A stretch of DNA of 64,000 nt from assembly GCA_018606805.1 (NCBI GenBank), contig JAGYWI010000008.1, forward strand, positions 1-64,000, in the 5' to 3' direction. Source of the DNA: Candidatus Magnetomicrobium cryptolimnococcus (GTDB taxonomy: Bacteria; Nitrospirota; Thermodesulfovibrionia; Thermodesulfovibrionales; Magnetobacteriaceae). Below, piece after piece: positions 8,745-17,790 of this stretch. Under the pieces are notes generated by a model. That model was given only the letters and a program-made list of their open reading frames with translations, did no database searches and was not told the origin of the DNA. The position numbers and the translations under genes were made by a program. Numbering within the stretch: the stretch's first letter is position 1; each line of letters opens with the position of its first letter.

Positions 8745-10116
8745 ATAGTTCTGTTTTTTTTAATTTTTCAATTAATTTTTTTGTTTCCTCTGGAGCTGTA
8801 CCGCCTATGGATTTCTTGCTATTTACGGAGTACTCAGGTTTAAGTATATCAAAAATATCATCCTCTATTAAATCACAAAAGGATACGTATTGTGAAAGAG
8901 AGAGGGTTTCAAGCCTTTTATCATTTTCTATACAAAACCTAACTATTTTTCCTACTGTTTCGTGGGCTATCCTAAAAGGCATCCCCTTTTTTACTAGATA
9001 CTCTGCCACATCGGTTGCCATTGAAAAATTGTCAAAAGAGGCATTATAAAGGCGCTCTTTTTTAAATTCTATGTTCTTAAAAAACTCATTTATCGTTATA
9101 AGCGTATGCTTAACAGTATCAACAGCGTCAAAAAGGGATGGTTTATCTTCCTGCATGTCCCTATTATAAGAAAGAGGAAGTGCCTTCATAACAGTAAGTA
9201 TGTTAATAAGGCAACCATAAATTCTGCCAGTCTTACCACGCATCAGCTCTAATACGTCAGGGTTTTTCTTTTGTGGCATTATGCTTGAGCCAGTTGTGCA
9301 TGAATCTGAATAATCAACAAAGGCAAATTCCTTTGTAAACCATAAGATAAAATCCTCAGCCATTCTGCTTAAGTGCATAAATAGTATTGATGAATTAGCA
9401 ATGAACTCAACGATAAAATCCCTATCAGAAACACTATCCATACTGTTTTGAGTTACCGCTTCAAAACCAAGAAGCTCTGCAACGTAAAGCCTGTCTATGT
9501 TAAGCGATGTCCCACTTAGTGCACAAGCCCCAAGCGGCATTACATTAACCCGCCTCAGCGTATCTTCCAAGCGTTGCCTATCCCGCCCAAACATCTCAAC
9601 GTATGCCATCAGGTGGTGTGCTAGTGTTACTGGTTGTGCTATTTGCATATGTGTATAGCCGGGCATGACCGTTGTTAGGTTTTGTTCTGCAATAGTAACA
9701 AGTCTGTGTCTAAAGTCTTGAATCAGTTTTAAAATATCTGTAATTTCTTTTCTTAAGTAAAGTCTAACATCCAGTGCCACCTGATCGTTTCTTGAGCGTG
9801 CCGTATGAAGTTTTCGTCCTGCATCTCCTATACGTTTACTTAAGGCATTTTCTATATTCATATGAACATCTTCATCTTCTTTGCTAAAGGTAAACTTGCC
9901 ATTTTCTATATCCTCAGCAATAGCCAAAAGACCGTTTATTATACTTTCCTTATCAGAGTCTGTTATAAGCCCTTGCCGTGCAAGCATAGTGGCATGAGCA
10001 ATACTACCTTCTATATCATAAGGCCACAAACGGAAATCAAATGAAATAGACTCCGTAAAGCCCTCAACTATCTTTGATACCGGTTCACTAAACCTACCTG
10101 ACCATAACTTTTTCAT
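8728..10116 (-). CDS. argH: Argininosuccinate lyase ArgH
   Basis: The 462-residue enzyme carries out the last step of arginine synthesis, splitting argininosuccinate to arginine and fumarate. It begins MKKLWSGRFSEPVSKIVEGFT, has HTARSRNDQVALDVRLY, TVMPGYTHMQIAQPVTLAHH and the fumarase-superfamily signature GSSIMPQKKNPD, and ends with the ASP-type helix GGTAPEETKKLIEKLKK. Length and start agree with the family. It leads the argH-lipoprotein-ruvC-TIGR02757 operon. Confidence 0.96.
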   Translation of the reverse strand: MKKLWSGRFSEPVSKIVEGFTESISFDFRLWPYDIEGSIAHATMLARQGLITDSDKESIINGLLAIAEDIENGKFTFSKEDEDVHMNIENALSKRIGDAGRKLHTARSRNDQVALDVRLYLRKEITDILKLIQDFRHRLVTIAEQNLTTVMPGYTHMQIAQPVTLAHHLMAYVEMFGRDRQRLEDTLRRVNVMPLGACALSGTSLNIDRLYVAELLGFEAVTQNSMDSVSDRDFIVEFIANSSILFMHLSRMAEDFILWFTKEFAFVDYSDSCTTGSSIMPQKKNPDVLELMRGKTGRIYGCLINILTVMKALPLSYNRDMQEDKPSLFDAVDTVKHTLITINEFFKNIEFKKERLYNASFDNFSMATDVAEYLVKKGMPFRIAHETVGKIVRFCIENDKRLETLSLSQYVSFCDLIEDDIFDILKPEYSVNSKKSIGGTAPEETKKLIEKLKKTELYENNT

Positions 10117-10208
10117 CCAAACAATATACTATTTCATTGCCATAGAAGTCAATAGATTATTTTTTTTTGAATGGAAAACTTTAGTTATACAAAAATAGGT
10201 GCTTGCCC

Positions 10209-10306
10209 CCTAGGTTCACCCCTACAAAAATACGTGTATCGTAGGGGCGAACCTATGAGGTTCCCTATTTTTATTAGCTATACTTTATGTCCTTATCAAA
10301 TCGAAA
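10209..10306. repeat. MITE-like palindromic repeat, copy B
   Basis: The core palindrome (10209-10225 and 10241-10257) is built on GTAGGGGCGAACCTATG. It is followed at 10282-10306 by a 25-base stretch containing CCTTATCAAATCGAAA, which recurs in inverted orientation at 11979-12003 with one mismatch. The copy ends six bases from the stop codon of the WD40 gene, so it lies in that gene's 3' untranslated region. Confidence 0.75.
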
Positions 10307-10312
10307 GGTTGT

Positions 10313-11848
10313 TTAAATGAAGTCTGAAAAAACCGCCTTATCCTTACCGCTAACATTCCATATCCGTAGTGTCTTATCAAAAGAGCAAGAAAAGAGCATG
10401 TCATTATAAATGTCCACGTTATAGACACTATCGGTGTGGCCAGTTATTATCTTTAAAATCTCCCCGCTTTTAAAATCCCACACCCGTATCTTAGCATCCC
10501 ACGAGCCAGTGTATATTATATTATTGTACACCTTTACACAGTAGAGGCGTCCTGAGTTTGTCTTAATTTTCAAAACTTGTTCACCTGTACGAATATCCCA
10601 TATGCGCACCGTATCATCCCATGATGCTGATATTATCTTATCGCCAATAAAGCGCACATCCCATACATTATCCATATGTCCATCAAATGTGTGTATAAGT
10701 TCACCAGTTTTTAAGTTCCACAACCGTATGGTCTTATCCTCCGAACCTGACACTATCTTATCCCCTGATACGTCAACGCTCAGTACGCTTTCCGTGTGTC
10801 CTTCCAGTACGCTTAACGGTTTGCCTGTTTTTAAGTCCCAGATTCTGACAGTTTTATCGTATGAGCTTGAAACTATCTTATCTTGAGTTACCGCTATTGC
10901 AGATATCCAACCCTCGTGCCCTGTTATTTCCTTTTCTAAGGAAAGGTCGTCTATCGCCCATTTTTTAATTGTTTTATCCTCCGAGCCTGTCAAAAAACTA
11001 TCCCCTGCTAACACCAGTGATGTTATATTGTCCTCATGAGCCTTAAAGGACAACACATAGGAGCCGGAAATTATATCCCACACTCGCACGGTTTTATCAT
11101 CTGAGCCGGAGTACATTTTAGTCCCTTTAATAGCAAAACACGTAACAGCCCCCTCGTGCCCATCGAGTATATAGGTTGTCCTATAATCTACCGACTGGAG
11201 AAGCTTTTTAACTTTTTTTATCTTTGGATCGTCTATGTGTCTGCCAGTTGGATAGTTTTCTATATATGCCTTACAGCCGGATATGGAATCACTTGCCGCA
11301 AACAGGTGTTCTTCTAACTTATTTCTAACAAGTTTTACATACTTACCGTTTGGATAAAGTTGTAGGTACTCCCTACACTTATCTGCGCTATTGCATGCTT
11401 CATAGTGGATTTCCTCTATCTTGGCCCTTGCTTCCTTAGCAAAATAACCATCTTCGTAACGCTTTAGGTAATCCTCATAATCTTCTATTGTGTTACTGTC
11501 CTCGGCTTTCTGCCAATAGTACTTCTCCGTGTACTTTTTCTCTAAAGCGATATTTAACACCTTTTCAACACCATCATCAAGCCTTAACGAGCCTTCGTAA
11601 TCGTAGTAGCTACCATCGTTTAAAATTTTCCGAATTATCACAGAATGCAACCCCGGCGTTAGCTTTGCCTCTACGGGGCTTTCACCGTAAAACTGCCCGT
11701 CTATAAATATCCTTGCATCGGGCTGATCTGCCGTGATTTTAAGTACTGCCCTTTTTTTCAAAACAACCAACAACTGAAAAAATATAACAAGCAGTCCACC
11801 TATTATAATCAGTATAGAAATTAGCTTTATTAGTTCAATCGGAGCCAT
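10313..11848 (-). CDS. Membrane-anchored PEGA / WD40-repeat protein
   Basis: The 511-residue protein has an N-terminal membrane helix (about 7-30), then a PEGA domain (DARIFIDGQFYGESP and AKLTPGLHSVIIRK, about 42-75). A helical linker with three repeats of the type YLKRYEDGYF, YLQLYPNGKYV and YIENYPTGRHI comes next, and then seven WD40 repeats from about 230 to the end (GSDDKTVRVWD, GSEDKTIKKW, SSYDKTVRIWD and so on). Seven blades make a complete propeller. The anchor and PEGA domain suggest a scaffold on the outer face of the inner membrane. No partner is encoded next to it. Inverted repeats flank the gene on both sides. Confidence 0.85.
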   Translation of the reverse strand: MAPIELIKLISILIIIGGLLVIFFQLLVVLKKRAVLKITADQPDARIFIDGQFYGESPVEAKLTPGLHSVIIRKILNDGSYYDYEGSLRLDDGVEKVLNIALEKKYTEKYYWQKAEDSNTIEDYEDYLKRYEDGYFAKEARAKIEEIHYEACNSADKCREYLQLYPNGKYVKLVRNKLEEHLFAASDSISGCKAYIENYPTGRHIDDPKIKKVKKLLQSVDYRTTYILDGHEGAVTCFAIKGTKMYSGSDDKTVRVWDIISGSYVLSFKAHEDNITSLVLAGDSFLTGSEDKTIKKWAIDDLSLEKEITGHEGWISAIAVTQDKIVSSSYDKTVRIWDLKTGKPLSVLEGHTESVLSVDVSGDKIVSGSEDKTIRLWNLKTGELIHTFDGHMDNVWDVRFIGDKIISASWDDTVRIWDIRTGEQVLKIKTNSGRLYCVKVYNNIIYTGSWDAKIRVWDFKSGEILKIITGHTDSVYNVDIYNDMLFSCSFDKTLRIWNVSGKDKAVFSDFI

Positions 11849-11969
11849 GTGCTTTCCTTAAAACTACCATATTTTAAAAAGATATAATATCTTAAGGGGT
11901 TGTTTTTTTCAAGTTTTTTTTACTAAATCGTATTTTATTTTTTGCATCAAAGTTATACTTTTGATATAA

Positions 11970-12117
11970 TATAGCACATTTCGATTTGATAAGGACACAA
12001 AGTGTAGATAATAAATAGGGCAGACACATAGGTCTGCCCCTACAATATATGTATTTTTGTAGGGGCGAACCTATGTGTTCGCCCTTAATTTTACCTATTA
12101 AATCGAAATGCGCTATA
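11970..12117. repeat. MITE-like element with 18-base terminal inverted repeats, copy C
   Basis: The ends are TATAGCACATTTCGATTT (11970-11987) and AAATCGAAATGCGCTATA (12100-12117), inverted copies with one mismatch. Inside lies the long palindrome 12018-12044 / 12059-12084 built on GTAGGGGCGAACCTATGTG. No transposase is encoded. The 148-base length, terminal inverted repeats and TA-rich flanks fit a non-autonomous mobile element, which is an inference. Confidence 0.75.
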
Positions 12118-12150
12118 TAACAAATTTAAGAGGTAATTTTTAATATTACG

Positions 12151-12798
12151 GTGTTTTTAGCTATGAAACATTATAAACCTGATGAATGTCAAGATAAAGA
12201 GCAGTCAAAGGAACAACGGGGACAATTGTTAAGGGACAATTATTATTTAGAAGGGTTGCCTGAAAACTCCAAGACACTCGTAGCTGAAATGTTATTAAGA
12301 GAGCCGGAGGTAAGGGCAAGTTTAGACTGTATTAGCGCTTACTTTGTCTCTGATTATAACTTGCATAAGCCAAGCTCCCTGATAGATTTTTTAGATGTTT
12401 ACCATGGCGTCATAAAGACCGAGTGTGAGCTTTGCTCCCTTTTAGTCGAGGGGATAGATTTTTCAGTATATGAGCCAAAGGCGTTACGACCTGTACGTTA
12501 TATTATAAAGATCATACATAATTGTGTTAAAGATATTGGGGGTTGTTTAGATAAACTCACAGGAACTATTAACGATGACCAAATGAGAGAGCTTCTCGTT
12601 GAATACATACACGCATATGCAGAGGTGTTTAGCGGACAACGTAGCGTTTTGTCAAAATTAGCAGCAGATTGTACCTTGGATTTATTTAAAAAGGCTATCA
12701 GAGAATATACCCCTAATAATGAGCTACCGTTATATTATGTAGCAAAGGTTTTAGGATACCAAAAAATACCACCAACTGTTGCTAAATTGAATAATTAA
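12151..12798 (+). CDS. Hypothetical helical protein
   Basis: The frame is open from GTG 12151; the ATG at 12163 is an alternative start, and neither has a well-placed ribosome site (AAGAGGT lies at 12128-12134). The 215-residue product is hydrophilic and mostly helical, with scattered Cys (for example KTECELCSLL and DIGGCLDKL) and no signal peptide or recognisable domain. It precedes the small membrane protein and ABC transporter by 22 bases and could be part of that transcript. I do not recognise the family. Confidence 0.55.
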   Translation: MFLAMKHYKPDECQDKEQSKEQRGQLLRDNYYLEGLPENSKTLVAEMLLREPEVRASLDCISAYFVSDYNLHKPSSLIDFLDVYHGVIKTECELCSLLVEGIDFSVYEPKALRPVRYIIKIIHNCVKDIGGCLDKLTGTINDDQMRELLVEYIHAYAEVFSGQRSVLSKLAADCTLDLFKKAIREYTPNNELPLYYVAKVLGYQKIPPTVAKLNN

Positions 12799-12820
12799 GA
12801 CAAATTGTTATGGACTCATC

Positions 12821-13108
12821 ATGTTTATAAAATATAGGATTTTTTTAAGTGTAGTGGTTTTAGAGCTTGTGGTTTTGTTTGCGCTTTTTGTTCATCACCA
12901 CTATTCGTTAGTGGCAAGTGAGCAGATAATTAAAGCAAAACGGCAGGTGGTGCAAACCCTTACACTAACAGACCTGTCCATATGGACTGAGGCTCGCTAT
13001 ACGAGGCATCCATCGCAGGCTGATTTTTTTAGTGCATTTGGGGATTTCCCAGCCTCGTTTGAGCATTTCCCGGCTGGCTCTATTGTAGCTCCTACCAAAG
13101 TGCAATAG
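12821..13108 (+). CDS. Small membrane-anchored or secreted protein
   Basis: This 95-residue protein has an N-terminal hydrophobic helix (about 6-26, FLSVVVLELVVLFALFV) and a short exported domain with SIWTEARYTRHPSQADFFSAF and DFPASFEHFPAGSIV. The Arg-Tyr-x-Arg-His and Phe-Pro-rich pattern looks conserved in character, but I cannot name a family. It is followed within 42 bases by an ABC permease, its ATPase and a Cys/His-rich membrane protein, so it may be their periplasmic partner. Confidence 0.6.
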   Translation: MFIKYRIFLSVVVLELVVLFALFVHHHYSLVASEQIIKAKRQVVQTLTLTDLSIWTEARYTRHPSQADFFSAFGDFPASFEHFPAGSIVAPTKVQ

Positions 13109-13149
13109 ACGTTGCAATAACAAAATAGTTTTCGCTATTATATTTAACT

Positions 13150-14313
13150 ATGTTTAATAAGCGCAAAAAGATTATAGAATTTGCCCTTTCATCGCTTTTA
13201 AGAAAAAAGTACAAAAACCTTGCCATTATTATTGTGTTTAGTGTAATAATTTCTATTATTTCGTCAATACTATTTCTTACTAATTCATTGAAAAAAGAGG
13301 CTTTCCAACTATTTGTGGATTCACCTGCCATTGTAGTTCAAAAACTATCTGGCGGTAGACATGAGCTTATTGATATAGCCTATATAGACGAAATAAAAAA
13401 AATAGCTGGGGTAGGGGAGGTGCAACCCCGTTTTTGGGGCTACTACTTTGACTCCTTAACTGATAGTAATTATACGTTGTTGGCTATTGATAGCAAAAAG
13501 GACAAACGCTTAGACCTAATTAAAGGCACGCTTCCTGAAAAAGACGGCCAATGTGCAATTGGGGCTGGCGTTGCAAGGGTGCGGCTAAGTGTCATTAATG
13601 ATGATATGTTACTTCCACTAAGTGAAGACAATGAGCTTAATGTAAAGATTACAGGTGTGTTTTCTACTGATTCTAATATATTAACAAACGATCTTATTGT
13701 GCTAACAAAGGGCGACATTATAAGGTTTTTTGATATGCCAGAAGGCAAGGCAACAGACCTGACAGTTGAGGTGTTTAACGACGGGGAGGTTGCAACGGTG
13801 GCTAAGAAAATCAAGCGAATGTTTCCAGCAACAAGGCCTATTCAAAAAAGTGAGCTGGTACGCACATATGATACACTTTTTAATTGGCGAGGTGGTATGA
13901 TGATAGTTATGTTTGTAGGAGCACTTGCCGCCTTTGCTATTTTTGCATGGGATAAGGCTACTGGGCTAAGTGCTGAGGAGAGGCGCGAAATTGGAATATT
14001 AAAGGCAATCGGGTGGGAAACGTCGGATGTGCTTGAGCTTAAGTTTTGGGAGGGGTTTGTTGTGTCCATACTTTCTTTTCTATCAGGCATAATACTTGCT
14101 TATGTACATGTTTATTTCTTTGGAGCTACGTTATTTGAGCCAGCGCTTAAGGGTTGGTCGGTGCTTTTTCCACAATTTACGCTCTTACCTTTTATAGATA
14201 CCTATCATGTGTTTATCGTGTTTTTTTTAACAGTAGCACCATACGTTGCAAGTACAATTATACCATCGTGGAAGGCTGCAATAGCGGGTCCGGATTCGGT
14301 TATGAGGTCATAA
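13150..14313 (+). CDS. ABC transporter permease, FtsX/MacB type
   Basis: The 387-residue protein has one N-terminal membrane helix (about 24-46), a long extracytoplasmic domain (about 50-250; GVGEVQPRFWGYYFDS, LTNDLIVLTKGDIIRFF) and three C-terminal helices, the FtsX-like topology of MacB and LolC/E. The cytoplasmic loop AEERREIGILKAIGWETSDVLELKFWEG is the characteristic coupling segment. Such permeases do mechanotransmission or lipoprotein/small-molecule export rather than classical channel transport. The cognate ATPase starts 16 bases downstream. Confidence 0.87.
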   Translation: MFNKRKKIIEFALSSLLRKKYKNLAIIIVFSVIISIISSILFLTNSLKKEAFQLFVDSPAIVVQKLSGGRHELIDIAYIDEIKKIAGVGEVQPRFWGYYFDSLTDSNYTLLAIDSKKDKRLDLIKGTLPEKDGQCAIGAGVARVRLSVINDDMLLPLSEDNELNVKITGVFSTDSNILTNDLIVLTKGDIIRFFDMPEGKATDLTVEVFNDGEVATVAKKIKRMFPATRPIQKSELVRTYDTLFNWRGGMMIVMFVGALAAFAIFAWDKATGLSAEERREIGILKAIGWETSDVLELKFWEGFVVSILSFLSGIILAYVHVYFFGATLFEPALKGWSVLFPQFTLLPFIDTYHVFIVFFLTVAPYVASTIIPSWKAAIAGPDSVMRS

Positions 14314-14328
14314 GTATAATAAGATTAT

Positions 14329-15021
14329 ATGGAAGATATAATAAAAACAGAAGATGTGGTTTGCATATTTAATCGAGGTTTGCCGGATGAGATGGTAGCC
14401 CTTAGGGGGGTTAGTGTAGAGATAAAAAGGGGCGAAATATGCGTACTGCGTGGTGCTAGTGGTTGCGGTAAGACTACACTTTTAAGTCTAATTGGGTGTA
14501 TGGCAAGGCCTACGTCTGGTAAGATTATGGTGCGAGGCCGTGATGTGGCAAAGCTTACGGAGCGTTTCCTTACGGAGATTAGGCGTTCCACGTTTGGTTT
14601 TATATTTCAGCAGTTTAATTTAATAAGGGAGCTGACAGTTTTTGAAAACGTGGCACTGCCGCTTTATCCACTTGATAGCACATTTTTACAGATAAAACAC
14701 ATGGCAGAAGAAGTACTTGGAAAGTTGCATATTATCCACAAGAAAAATGCCCCTATAAGACAACTTTCAGGTGGGGAGCAACAGAGGGTTGCTATAGCTC
14801 GGGCGCTTATAAATAATCCGGAGATAATATTAGCAGATGAGCCAACTGCTCATTTGGATTCTAAGTTATCGAATGACCTTATTGATATAATGGTAAATCT
14901 AAATAAAGAAGGTAAGACCATAATAATAGCAACTCATGACCCTGAGGTGTTTGAACATGCCTTTATAAATAGGACAATTTTTATGAAAGACGGCCTTGTG
15001 CGTGAGGTACGCACTCAGTGA
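14329..15021 (+). CDS. ABC transporter ATP-binding protein (MacB/LolD type)
   Basis: The 230-residue ATPase has Walker A GASGCGKTTL, Q-loop FQQFNLIRELTVFENVALP, signature LSGGEQQRVAIARAL, Walker B IILADEPTAHLD and the switch His in IIIATHDPEV. It pairs with the FtsX-like permease upstream. It ends in GTGA, where the GTG of the following membrane protein gene overlaps its stop, so the three proteins are probably made together. Confidence 0.93.
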   Translation: MEDIIKTEDVVCIFNRGLPDEMVALRGVSVEIKRGEICVLRGASGCGKTTLLSLIGCMARPTSGKIMVRGRDVAKLTERFLTEIRRSTFGFIFQQFNLIRELTVFENVALPLYPLDSTFLQIKHMAEEVLGKLHIIHKKNAPIRQLSGGEQQRVAIARALINNPEIILADEPTAHLDSKLSNDLIDIMVNLNKEGKTIIIATHDPEVFEHAFINRTIFMKDGLVREVRTQ

Positions 15022-16022
15022 TACTGCACCCCGGCGTTATAGCGTTACTGGTTGGCATTTTAGTTGTTTTATCCATTATGGCCTATGGCAGTGTGGCTGC
15101 TTTAAGGATTTTGAAATATTGGAATATTTACAGCTCCGATGAACTACAGTTAAACCTTGAAAGGAAAACATACCTTATCTCCACTATAATGAACTATGTG
15201 CTGGGATTTGAGTTGATTTCGCTGTTTCTATTTGTATACACACTAGACGACATCCACAGGCTTTTTATTGGTGCAATGTGCGCAACAGGCTCACTTAATG
15301 CAAACCCTGTTGGGTGGTATGCCCTTTATGTAAAAATCATAGTGTTTTTTCTATCCTTTGCGTGGATTATAATTAACCACGTAGACCAAAAAGGGGAAGA
15401 TTACCCGCTTATAAGAAAAAAATATAAACTCTTACTATTGATAACGCCAATGATTACGCTTGAGGGGTGGTTAACCTTTAGGTATTTTCTTGGGCTTAAG
15501 CCACGTATAATTTCTTCCTGCTGCGGCTCCCTATTTTCGGATGAGGGAAACTCGGTGGCTGCTACTCTTTCATCTATACCTGTTTATACCTCTATGGTGA
15601 TTTTTTATACCGTGGTTACTATTTTTATACTTGTTGGTATTTGCAGTTATTTTTTTAGGCATGGTTTTTTTAAGTATGTATACGGTGTATTGTCCTTGGT
15701 GTTTTTTGTTGTATCAATAATATCAATAATATCATTTGTATCAATATATTATTATGAGCTGCCGACACACCACTGCCCCTTTGATTTACTTCAAGGTACT
15801 TATAATTTTATTGGTTATCCGCTTTATGCGGTACTTTTTGGTGCTGTGAGTTTTTCTTTAGCGGTTTTCTTGGTTGAAGGTTATAAGAAATGCTATAAAT
15901 CAATTAGCTTACACATTGAAAAACTACAAAAAACATGGATTATACTCTCTTTGTGTTTTACCATAATGTTTATCGTAATAAGCATATGGCCAGTGCTGTT
16001 TTCTGATTTTACGCCTTTTTAA
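15018..16022 (+). CDS. Polytopic membrane protein with conserved-looking Cys/His motifs
   Basis: The 334-residue protein has about eight predicted membrane helices and three striking motifs in loops: FIGAMCATGSLNANPVGWY (about 93-111), RIISSCCGSLFSDEGNS (about 171-187) and YYELPTHHCPFDLLQ (about 250-264). The GTG start overlaps the ATPase stop. Cys and paired His in loops next to membrane helices suggest metal, haem or thiol chemistry, but that is inference. I do not recognise a named family. Its tie to an FtsX-type ABC transporter suggests a joint function at the periplasmic face. Confidence 0.7.
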   Translation: MILHPGVIALLVGILVVLSIMAYGSVAALRILKYWNIYSSDELQLNLERKTYLISTIMNYVLGFELISLFLFVYTLDDIHRLFIGAMCATGSLNANPVGWYALYVKIIVFFLSFAWIIINHVDQKGEDYPLIRKKYKLLLLITPMITLEGWLTFRYFLGLKPRIISSCCGSLFSDEGNSVAATLSSIPVYTSMVIFYTVVTIFILVGICSYFFRHGFFKYVYGVLSLVFFVVSIISIISFVSIYYYELPTHHCPFDLLQGTYNFIGYPLYAVLFGAVSFSLAVFLVEGYKKCYKSISLHIEKLQKTWIILSLCFTIMFIVISIWPVLFSDFTPF

Positions 16023-16038
16023 GTACCATAAACAAATC

Positions 16039-16572
16039 TTAAAAAGAATTTGTTGTATAGTCGTGTAATTTTTCAGGAAAAATATTTACAAAAGATAAAG
16101 CACTTTGGTAAAGCGAGTAAACTTCCTCTACTGTTTTTTCTAAATTAAATTCAGCAAAATTCTCATGAACTAACCTATTACGAAGTTGGCCAAGCTCTAA
16201 AAATGATTTAATAGATTCATCCATATTTGAATCTGATTTGATAATATCAACCATAAAATTCTTAAAATCCCTTCCAAATAGACCAAAGAAAGAATTGGCA
16301 TTTTTTTCATTCCAATTAAAATATGTGTGATATTGACGAGTAATGGCTTTATTTTTTACAAACTCTGAGATTATTTTTCTACCTCCAGTGTGGATTCGTA
16401 CTATTTGTAAGATATGCTCTGTAAGTGTTTTTTCAAAAAAACTTGCTGCTGATAAAAGTAAAAGTTTTGAAAAATATTTTCTTACAGCAATATTTAATTC
16501 ATTATTTTTTATAAAAAAATCATCCATTTCTTTGTAATCTTTATATATAGCATCTATAATTGTCGTATTCAT
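16039..16572 (-). CDS. HEPN-domain protein, putative ribonuclease
   Basis: The 177-residue protein is all-helical and carries RNRLVH at 131-136, the RNxxxH motif of HEPN ribonucleases and toxins. An upstream helix (LLLLSAASFFEKTLTEHIL, about 37-55) resembles the RiboL-PSP / MAE_28990-type HEPN group. HEPN proteins cleave RNA in toxin-antitoxin, CRISPR and abortive-infection systems. Its ATG is 15 bases from the stop of the DUF262 gene, so both are in one transcript. The region is very AT rich compared with its neighbours, which fits horizontal transfer. Confidence 0.75.
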   Translation of the reverse strand: MNTTIIDAIYKDYKEMDDFFIKNNELNIAVRKYFSKLLLLSAASFFEKTLTEHILQIVRIHTGGRKIISEFVKNKAITRQYHTYFNWNEKNANSFFGLFGRDFKNFMVDIIKSDSNMDESIKSFLELGQLRNRLVHENFAEFNLEKTVEEVYSLYQSALSFVNIFPEKLHDYTTNSF

Positions 16573-16587
16573 AATTACATATTATCA

Positions 16588-17790
16588 TTATTTAATTTTA
16601 ACAATATCCAATGCAATATGTAGACGTTTTTTTACATTTTGTGTATTAGTTGTTTTTCCAATAGAAACTTGTTTAAAGGTTTCATTATTTTTTAATTGTA
16701 TAATCGAATCATTATCTATATTACCGGAAATTAGTTCTGTATTTAAGTATGGTTTATAACAGGCAGCATAAAACACTGACTCAAATAATGTTATACTGAA
16801 ACGGTTGCTACTTACCAAGAAAATATTTTCTTGTAACAAACTACAGCTATCTAAAAAAGAGTAAAACAATGTTTCAAGGTAACTTATTTGTTCATGATTT
16901 TCAGTTTTTTTATCTTTAGCAAATCCATTAAGAAATTTTAACATTGAAGGAGTATAATTATCACCTTTTATTAACATTGCAAAAGCTCTAAGTAGTATTT
17001 CTATATCTTTCATGTGTATATCAGGCTCATCCAGTTTGATTAGTTTTCTCCATTTACTATTTGCGTTTACACGAGAAAGCATGTTCATAAAATCAGAATG
17101 GTGTAAACTCATCCTTATTTCTTGATCAGTTAAATTAACCCCCCCCGTATTTAGGCGATTAAAAATCTCATAGATTGATGAGTCATCATCTTTAGGTAAC
17201 ATTTGTTTGATAATGACATTTCTTATCGTGCGCAAGTCAAAAGAAACCTTATATTCATCTAATGTAGAATATGTTAAACCATGTAGCTTATTTTGTCGTT
17301 TAGGTAGTTTTGTTGGAAGATATAAACTGAAATCGCTGTAATATTTATTATCATTTAAAATCTCATCAGGTATTCTATTATGTTTTGCAAAGATTTTTCT
17401 TAGAGCTGCCCTTTTTTCCATTTTTGGGAATATTTCTTTAATAAAATAATATATGGACATCATTCTTTGTTGACCATCAATAATCAAAAATTTATTTCTT
17501 GATTGTTCGTATAAAAAAATCTGTGGCACTGGTAATCCAATTATAAGAGACTCTATCAATTTTGATGCCCTACCATGATCCCATACATAATTCCGTTGAA
17601 ACCCTGGTATTGTTACAACCCCTGATTCAATAAAACTGAAGAGAGTTGCTATATTAAAATCACTAGGTGTTGCCGTTATTTCATATTCATCAAAACCGTA
17701 ACCTTCTCGTGGTTCGTTTTGTGAGTCATCATCGAATATAGTATCAGTATTATTTTCGTATATTACCTTGTTTTCCATGAAGCCAATCAT
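16588..17790 (-). CDS. DUF262 (GmrS/ParB-like NTPase) protein
   Basis: The 400-residue protein has the DUF262 signature: IPGFQRNYVWD at 61-71, LIIGLPVPQIFLYEQ, FLIIDGQQRMMSIYYF with DGQQR at 105-109, and FNRLNTGGVNLTDQEIRMSLHH. DUF262 is the nucleotide-hydrolysing half of GmrSD-type modification-dependent restriction enzymes. The usual DUF1524 HNH nuclease partner domain is absent here; the effector is probably the HEPN protein encoded 15 bases downstream. The ATG at 17790 follows AAGGAG on the minus strand at good spacing. Confidence 0.87.
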   Translation of the reverse strand: MIGFMENKVIYENNTDTIFDDDSQNEPREGYGFDEYEITATPSDFNIATLFSFIESGVVTIPGFQRNYVWDHGRASKLIESLIIGLPVPQIFLYEQSRNKFLIIDGQQRMMSIYYFIKEIFPKMEKRAALRKIFAKHNRIPDEILNDNKYYSDFSLYLPTKLPKRQNKLHGLTYSTLDEYKVSFDLRTIRNVIIKQMLPKDDDSSIYEIFNRLNTGGVNLTDQEIRMSLHHSDFMNMLSRVNANSKWRKLIKLDEPDIHMKDIEILLRAFAMLIKGDNYTPSMLKFLNGFAKDKKTENHEQISYLETLFYSFLDSCSLLQENIFLVSSNRFSITLFESVFYAACYKPYLNTELISGNIDNDSIIQLKNNETFKQVSIGKTTNTQNVKKRLHIALDIVKIK

